A stretch of DNA of 10,354 bases, taken from NCBI RefSeq assembly GCF_000963705.1, contig NZ_LAJY01000147.1:1-10354 (forward strand), given 5' to 3'. The number at the start of each line of letters is the position of its first letter. Position 1 is the stretch's first letter. Positions 6,844-10,354 of the stretch are shown here, one piece after another. Below the pieces are notes generated by a model that worked only from the letters and a program-made list of their open reading frames with translations, was not told the DNA's origin and did no database searches. Made by a program: the position numbers and the translations under genes. Source of the stretch: Elstera litoralis (lineage in GTDB: Bacteria; Pseudomonadota; Alphaproteobacteria; Elsterales; Elsteraceae).

Positions 6844-8061
6844 ATGCAGTTTGGCCCCCGCCCTGTATCGGAGTGTCTCGGCGCGCTGCTCGCCCATGCG
6901 ACGCCGCCGTTCAAGAAAGGCCATCGGCTGACCGAGGCCGATTGCGCCCTTCTGGCCGCCGCCGGGCATCGTCAGATCATCGTCGCCGTCCTGGAACCTG
7001 GCGATCTGCACGAGGATGAGGCGGCCACCCGCCTCGCCGAAGCGCTTACCGGGCCGGGATTACGGGCGGAGGCGGCTTTTACCGGGCGCGTCAATCTGTT
7101 TGCCGCCGAAGCGGGTCTAGTCGTCCTGAACCGCGCCGCCCTGGAAGAGCTGAACCGGCGCGACGAGCGGTTGACCCTGGCAACCCTACCGCCCTTCGCC
7201 TCCGTGCAGGCGGGCGATATGGTCGCGACGATCAAGATCATTCCCTTCGCCGTACCCGGCGCTTTAGTCGAAACCGCGCTCGCTGCGCTGCCGCCTGAAG
7301 CCTTGCGCCTCGCCCCATTCCAACGCTTACGCCCGCTGCTGCTGCACACGCTTCTACCGGGAACAAAACCGAGCCTCGCCGAAAAGGCCCATAGCGTCAC
7401 TGCCGCCCGCCTCGCCCCGCTGGGATCGATCCTGCCCCCCGTCCGCACGCTGCCGCACCGGCAAGAGGCGGTGGCGGATGCCTTACGGGTAGCGGTGGCA
7501 GAGGGCTTCGATCCGATCCTGATTATGGGCGCGAGCGCGGTTGCGGACCGGGCCGATGTGATCCCGGCGGGCATTGAGCAGGCGGGCGGTATCGTTCATC
7601 AGGTCGGCATGCCAGTCGATCCCGGCAATCTATTGATTCTGGGAGAGATCGGCACGACGCGTGTGCTGGGACTGCCCGGCTGTGCGCGCTCGCCCAAACT
7701 AAACGGCTTTGATTGGGTCTTGCAGCGTTTCGCCGCCGGACTCGCGGTGACGGCGGCGGATCTGCGCGCGATGGGCATTGGCGGCTTGCTGATGGAAATT
7801 CCCAGCCGCCCGCAACCGCGCCGGGCCGAACCCGAGGGGCGGAAAGCGCCGCGCTTGGGCGCGCTGCTGCTCGCCGCTGGGCAATCGCGGCGCATGGGGC
7901 CGGACAGCAAACTGCTGCTGCCGTTTCCCGATAACCGATGGTGGCCGTCAGCGCCGAGCATGTGCGGGAGGCGGGCTGTTTCGCGCCGATTCTGGGTCGT
8001 GACCGGCAGCGAGGGGCGGAGGTTCGGGCGGCGCTTGAGGCCAGCGAGGCGGGGCCGCTGA
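6844..8061 (+). CDS. Molybdopterin-binding domain fused to start of MobA/MocA-like nucleotidyltransferase (frameshifted)
   Basis: The frame encodes 405 residues, of which about 1-364 make sense. The N-terminal part is a MoCF_biosynth-type molybdopterin-binding domain, with GASAVADRADVIP from residue 229, VGMPVDPGNLLILG, and PGCARSPK at 278-285. After a Pro/Arg linker near 320-335 an NTP-transferase domain begins with LAAGQSRRMG at 343-352 and KLLLPF. From the codon at 7936 the frame becomes nonsense, and after WVVTGSEG, briefly back in frame, it ends at TGA 8059-8061. The rest of the transferase lies in another frame (7938-8480). Intact relatives are single proteins of about 530 residues. The domain pair would attach a nucleotide, most likely CMP (giving the molybdopterin cytosine dinucleotide used by this enzyme family), to molybdopterin. 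The start ATG is four bases after the XdhC_C gene with no clear ribosome site, suggesting coupling. Confidence 0.85.
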   Translation: MQFGPRPVSECLGALLAHATPPFKKGHRLTEADCALLAAAGHRQIIVAVLEPGDLHEDEAATRLAEALTGPGLRAEAAFTGRVNLFAAEAGLVVLNRAALEELNRRDERLTLATLPPFASVQAGDMVATIKIIPFAVPGALVETALAALPPEALRLAPFQRLRPLLLHTLLPGTKPSLAEKAHSVTAARLAPLGSILPPVRTLPHRQEAVADALRVAVAEGFDPILIMGASAVADRADVIPAGIEQAGGIVHQVGMPVDPGNLLILGEIGTTRVLGLPGCARSPKLNGFDWVLQRFAAGLAVTAADLRAMGIGGLLMEIPSRPQPRRAEPEGRKAPRLGALLLAAGQSRRMGPDSKLLLPFPDNRWWPSAPSMCGRRAVSRRFWVVTGSEGRRFGRRLRPARRGR

Positions 8062-8480
8062 CCTTTATCGAAGCGCTCGATTACGCCGAGGGGCTCAGCC
8101 GCTCGTTGATTGCCGGAATACACCACGCGTTAACGCTTCCCCTGGATGGCTTGCTGATTGCCCTCGCCGATATGCCGCTGGTTGGGGCCGAGGATTTGCG
8201 CGCCTTGGCCGCCGCTTTCGACCCTGCGGCGGGCCGGGCCGTGATCGTCCCCACCGTCTCCGGCCAGCGCGGCAACCCGACCCTCTGGGCGCGCGATCTG
8301 TTGCCGGAGATGCTGGCGCTCACCGGCGATCAGGGGGCGAAACGGTTGATGGATCGTTTTACCGACCGGCTGTTCGAGCTTCCCCGCGAGAATCCGGGGC
8401 TGCTGGCCGATCTCGATACGCCGGAAGCCTATCGCATTGCCTTGGCGAGCTTGCGACTCTCCCTCGGTGATACAAAGTAA
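7938..8480 (+). pseudogene. Displaced C-terminal part of the MobA/MocA-like nucleotidyltransferase
   Basis: This 180-codon frame continues the transferase domain whose start lies in the overlapping upstream gene. Family features are LIALADMPLV (the LxDMP metal/substrate motif), QRGNPTLW and DLDTPEAY near the end, all typical of MobA/MocA-like CTP or GTP:molybdopterin transferases. It lacks the N-terminal LAAGxSxRMG nucleotide-binding loop, so it could not work alone. It also has no ribosome site of its own; the ATG at 7938 is simply an internal Met codon. Within it, residues 19-25 (GRDRQRG) are out of frame: the correct VVTGSEG is read in the upstream gene's frame at 7996-8016. One missing base near 7937, one extra G at 7994-7996 and one missing G at 8013-8016 would restore a single protein from 6844 to 8480. 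Either real decay or sequencing error. Confidence 0.8.
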
Positions 8481-8481
8481 A

Positions 8482-8509
8482 TTGCACTTTCTTTAGAGTT
8501 GGTTATAGT
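8482..8509 (+). promoter_or_regulatory. Possible sigma-70-type promoter for the 75-residue protein gene
   Basis: TTGCAC at 8482-8487 and TATAGT at 8504-8509 are separated by 16 bases in a short AT-rich stretch between the maturation operon and the next gene. The -10 box differs from TATAAT at one base; the -35 box matches only in TTG. The start codon is 28 bases after the -10 box. No terminator was seen between 8480 and this point. Confidence 0.45.
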
Positions 8510-8537
8510 ACGTTTATCCAAGCAAGGATGAAGTGAT

Positions 8538-8765
8538 ATGGCCGACCGCATTCAAGGACCGTTAACCGATCGTGGGCTTCAGCTCGACACGCGCGTCGGC
8601 GGCCTGCGCTCGCCAGAAAAGCCCGAGAAGGTTAACGAGCGCGACCGCAAACGCTGGCGGCCCAAGATTCCGACGATGGAAGATTTGCAGGCGATTTTCA
8701 TTGATGGGCAAATCCTGCTGCCGCTGCGATATTTTCGCGGTCACTATCTAGATATTCTCGTTTAA
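8538..8765 (+). CDS. Small protein of unknown function, 75 residues
   Basis: I do not recognise a family. The N-terminal half is polar, basic and probably disordered (many Arg, Lys, Glu and Pro, for example SPEKPEKVNERDRKRWRPK). The C-terminal third is hydrophobic and aromatic, MEDLQAIFIDGQILLPLRYF followed by RGHYLDILV, and looks like a small folded beta-strand unit. There is no signal peptide, membrane helix or Cys. The ATG at 8538 has AAGGA at 8524-8528, nine bases upstream, and a plausible promoter before that, so it looks like a real, separately expressed gene. It sits between the molybdenum-maturation operon and a nucleotidyl cyclase gene on the same strand, and its base composition resembles its neighbours. 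Nothing in the sequence ties it to either of them. Confidence 0.72.
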   Translation: MADRIQGPLTDRGLQLDTRVGGLRSPEKPEKVNERDRKRWRPKIPTMEDLQAIFIDGQILLPLRYFRGHYLDILV

Positions 8766-8793
8766 CCTTCCTATCTGTCGAACGGCTTGCGAC

Positions 8794-8808
8794 GTTAACG
8801 CTGTTAAC
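8794..8808. repeat. Pair of GTTAAC palindromes in the cyclase upstream region
   Basis: Two copies of the six-base palindrome GTTAAC (8794-8799 and 8803-8808) are separated by GCT, so their centres lie nine bases apart. They stand in the 95-base spacer between the small-protein gene and the cyclase gene, about 55-65 bases before the cyclase start. This is a plausible operator layout, but it could be chance. Confidence 0.3.
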
Positions 8809-8823
8809 TGATGCGCGCCGTTT

Positions 8824-8841
8824 TCCGGGCACCTCCCCGGA
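8824..8841 (+). promoter_or_regulatory. GC hairpin just before the cyclase ribosome site
   Basis: TCCGGG (8824-8829) pairs with CCCGGA (8836-8841) around a six-base loop. It is only a few bases before the purine-rich ribosome site AAAGGA (8845-8850) of the cyclase gene. No T run follows, so it is not a classical terminator. It may shape the 5' leader, or be incidental. Confidence 0.35.
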
Positions 8842-8860
8842 CAGAAAGGAAAAAACGCCG

Positions 8861-10090
8861 ATGACCGCCCTCCTCTGTTCCCGCGAAAAGCTTCTCGGCC
8901 CCAGCGAGGGCTGGAGCCTTGCCCCAATTGCGGAATGGCTACTCACGGAAGGCCAGCGCGCCCATAGTGCCGAAGCCCTGGTGGCGGGTCTCACCGAGCG
9001 GCTGCTGATTTTGGGATTGCCGCTGGACCGGCTGCGCGTTTCCGTCGAAACCCTGCACCCGCAGCTTATCGCCTGGTCGGTGAGTTGGTTCAAGGAAACC
9101 GGCACCAGTCTTTTTCTCGCCCCGCACAGCATTGGCCTACGCCCTGACTTTAAGGGCAGCCCCATTGAGCATATTCGCGCGGGCGGTGCCGAAATCCGCT
9201 ATCGCCCCGCGCTCGGCCTGCTGGAGCATAATCAGCCGAACTTTTTCGATGATCTCGTGCAGGAGCAGATCAGCGACTACATCGCCCTGCCGATGGTGTT
9301 TTCGAACGGCACGCGCAATTTCGTCAGCTTCGGCTCCCGCGCCGCCGAGGGTTTTAGCGACGCTGATCTCGCCAAGCTGCGCGCCCTGGTGCTGTTTTTA
9401 ACGCCGCTGTTCGAAACCCTGGAGTTGCGCTTCCTCTCCAAAACCCTGCTGGAAACCTATGTCGGCCCGCGCACGGCCGATAAAGTGCTCGCCGGGTCGA
9501 TCAAGCGCGGCGATAGCGAGGTCATCCAGGCCGCTATCTGGTATTCGGACCTGCGCAATTTCACCGGACTTACCGAAAGCCTGCCCGCCGCCAAGCTCAT
9601 CGAGCTTCTGAATGAATATTGCGAGCATGTCGCCGCCGCCGCATCCCCACGCGGGGGCGAGATTTTGCAGTTCATCGGCGATGCGATTCTGATCGTCTTT
9701 GCGGCGGACGGGGAAAACTCCCTGCGCATTGCCGCCAATAATGCCGTCGACGCCGCCATCGACGCCTTCAACGGCCTTGCCGTCGTCAATCACCGCCGCC
9801 AGCGCCGCCAGGAACCGCCGATCCGCTTCGGCGTGGGATTGCACGTCGGCACTGTCACTCACGGCAATATCGGCTCCCCCAGCCGCCTTGCTTTCAATGT
9901 CGTCGGCGGGGCCGTGAACCGGGCGGCGCGGCTGGAAGCACAGACCAAGGATTTCGATACGCCGCTCTTGTTCTCAAGCGATCTCGCCGCCTTGCTCTCC
10001 CAGCCCAGCCGTAAACTGGGGGATGTGCCGATGCGGGGGCTGGCCGGGCTTCATACCGTTCATACGCTGGAACCGCCGATTGAGATTTAA
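8861..10090 (+). CDS. Class III adenylate/guanylate cyclase with GAF-like N-terminal sensory region
   Basis: The 409-residue protein would make a cyclic nucleotide from ATP or GTP. Residues 1 to about 190 resemble the GAF-like region common in alphaproteobacterial cyclases (LHPQLIAWSVSWFKETG; then DYIALPMVFSNGTRNFVSFG). The cyclase homology domain runs from about 220 to 390. The two metal Asp residues are D230 (WYSDLRNFTG) and D274 (FIGDAILIVF), and the transition-state pair is N353/R357 in AVNRAARLEA. The two residues that normally choose the purine are unusual: Q270 stands where adenylate cyclases have Lys, and N346 (FNVVGG) where they have Asp or Thr. The usual GD of the IGDAVN motif is GG here. 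No membrane helix or signal peptide is seen, so it is cytoplasmic. The ATG at 8861 follows AAAGGA at 8845-8850. ATP or GTP preference cannot be decided from the sequence. Confidence 0.9.
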   Translation: MTALLCSREKLLGPSEGWSLAPIAEWLLTEGQRAHSAEALVAGLTERLLILGLPLDRLRVSVETLHPQLIAWSVSWFKETGTSLFLAPHSIGLRPDFKGSPIEHIRAGGAEIRYRPALGLLEHNQPNFFDDLVQEQISDYIALPMVFSNGTRNFVSFGSRAAEGFSDADLAKLRALVLFLTPLFETLELRFLSKTLLETYVGPRTADKVLAGSIKRGDSEVIQAAIWYSDLRNFTGLTESLPAAKLIELLNEYCEHVAAAASPRGGEILQFIGDAILIVFAADGENSLRIAANNAVDAAIDAFNGLAVVNHRRQRRQEPPIRFGVGLHVGTVTHGNIGSPSRLAFNVVGGAVNRAARLEAQTKDFDTPLLFSSDLAALLSQPSRKLGDVPMRGLAGLHTVHTLEPPIEI

Positions 10091-10107
10091 CATTAAGTAA
10101 ACTATGT

Positions 10108-10120
10108 AATACACTGTATT
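10108..10120. repeat. AT-rich inverted repeat between the cyclase and the last gene
   Basis: AATAC (10108-10112) and GTATT (10116-10120) form a perfect dyad around ACT. It lies in the most AT-rich part of the window (about 10088-10135), which probably contains the promoter of the next gene. TTGAGA (10080-10085) and TATGTA (10103-10108) lie 17 bases apart but match consensus poorly. A regulator binding site is possible, not shown. Confidence 0.3.
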
Positions 10121-10170
10121 TAAACAAAATATCTTGACGAAGCGAGGATGCAAGCGCAGTGTTCCTTCAC

Positions 10171-10188
10171 GGCGGCAGTTACGCCGCC
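10171..10188 (+). promoter_or_regulatory. GC hairpin in the leader of the last gene
   Basis: GGCGGC (10171-10176) pairs with GCCGCC (10183-10188) around AGTTAC. It ends seven bases before the ribosome site GGAGG at 10196-10200 of the gene starting at 10206. No T run follows, so it is more likely a leader structure than a terminator for the cyclase transcript. Confidence 0.35.
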
Positions 10189-10205
10189 CCGCCACGGAGG
10201 AAAAC

Positions 10206-10354
10206 ATGGCTGAGCATATCGTCTACACTGTAGAAGCGCGCAGTCGGACCGGAGCGGATAAGCGATTTGGGGTTTTCATGGACCGTCGAACGGCAGAATG
10301 CTGGACCAAGAAACTGGGCGACGACGTCGATACCGTGATTACCGAGTCCTATCT
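10206..10354 (+). CDS. Unknown protein, 5' part only
   Basis: The frame is open from ATG 10206 to the end of the window (49 codons) and continues beyond it. The start is well supported by GGAGG at 10196-10200, five bases before the ATG. The visible part begins MAEHIVYTVEARSRTGADKR and continues with FGVFMDRRTAECWTKKLGDD; it is charged, with no signal peptide or membrane segment. I do not recognise the family. It has its own leader with a hairpin and an AT-rich upstream region, so it is probably transcribed separately from the cyclase. Confidence 0.7.
   Translation, partial: MAEHIVYTVEARSRTGADKRFGVFMDRRTAECWTKKLGDDVDTVITESY

Overview
The window is GC-rich, gene-dense and almost entirely coded on the + strand. 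Codon usage and protein style suggest an alphaproteobacterium, probably in or near the Rhodospirillales; this is inference from style, not from a marker gene. No rRNA, tRNA, IS element, integrase, CRISPR array or phage gene was seen.

Positions 1-3317 hold the end of a three-subunit molybdenum hydroxylase operon in the order small-large-medium (coxS-coxL-coxM). The [2Fe-2S] subunit is visible only as its last 27 codons (stop at 84-86). It is followed by the large Mo-binding subunit and the FAD subunit. The large subunit carries AYRGAGR at its active-site loop, the 'form II' signature, and not the Cu-ligating Cys motif of proven form I CO dehydrogenases. The real substrate is therefore open: CO, an aldehyde, a purine or another N-heterocycle. 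A strong GC hairpin followed by a T run (3323-3357) closes this operon.

Positions 3431-3655 encode a 74-residue charged, probably coiled-coil protein of unknown function between the structural and maturation genes.

Positions 3718-8480 form a tight maturation operon with gaps of only 2-4 nt: a MoxR-type AAA+ ATPase (CoxD-like), a VWA/MIDAS protein (CoxE-like), an XdhC/CoxF-type factor split into two adjacent genes (N-terminal XdhC domain, then C-terminal Rossmann domain), and a two-domain gene pairing a molybdopterin-binding domain with a MobA/MocA-like nucleotidyltransferase. Together these genes would build, nucleotidylate, sulfurate and insert the molybdenum cofactor into the upstream enzyme. 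The last gene is broken by frame changes, and the 3' end of coxL is also shifted at an A6 run. All lesions can be repaired by one-base edits, so sequencing error and real decay both have to be considered.

Positions 8482-10354 leave the molybdenum theme. They hold a likely promoter and a 75-residue orphan protein, then a 409-residue class III nucleotidyl cyclase with a GAF-like N-terminal region and unusual residues at the two purine-selecting positions. After an AT-rich spacer with an inverted repeat, the 5' end of an unknown small protein runs off the window. I see no clearly new system. The points most worth a second look are the frame lesions, the unusual cyclase pocket, the form II enzyme's substrate, and the coiled-coil gene between the two cox blocks.
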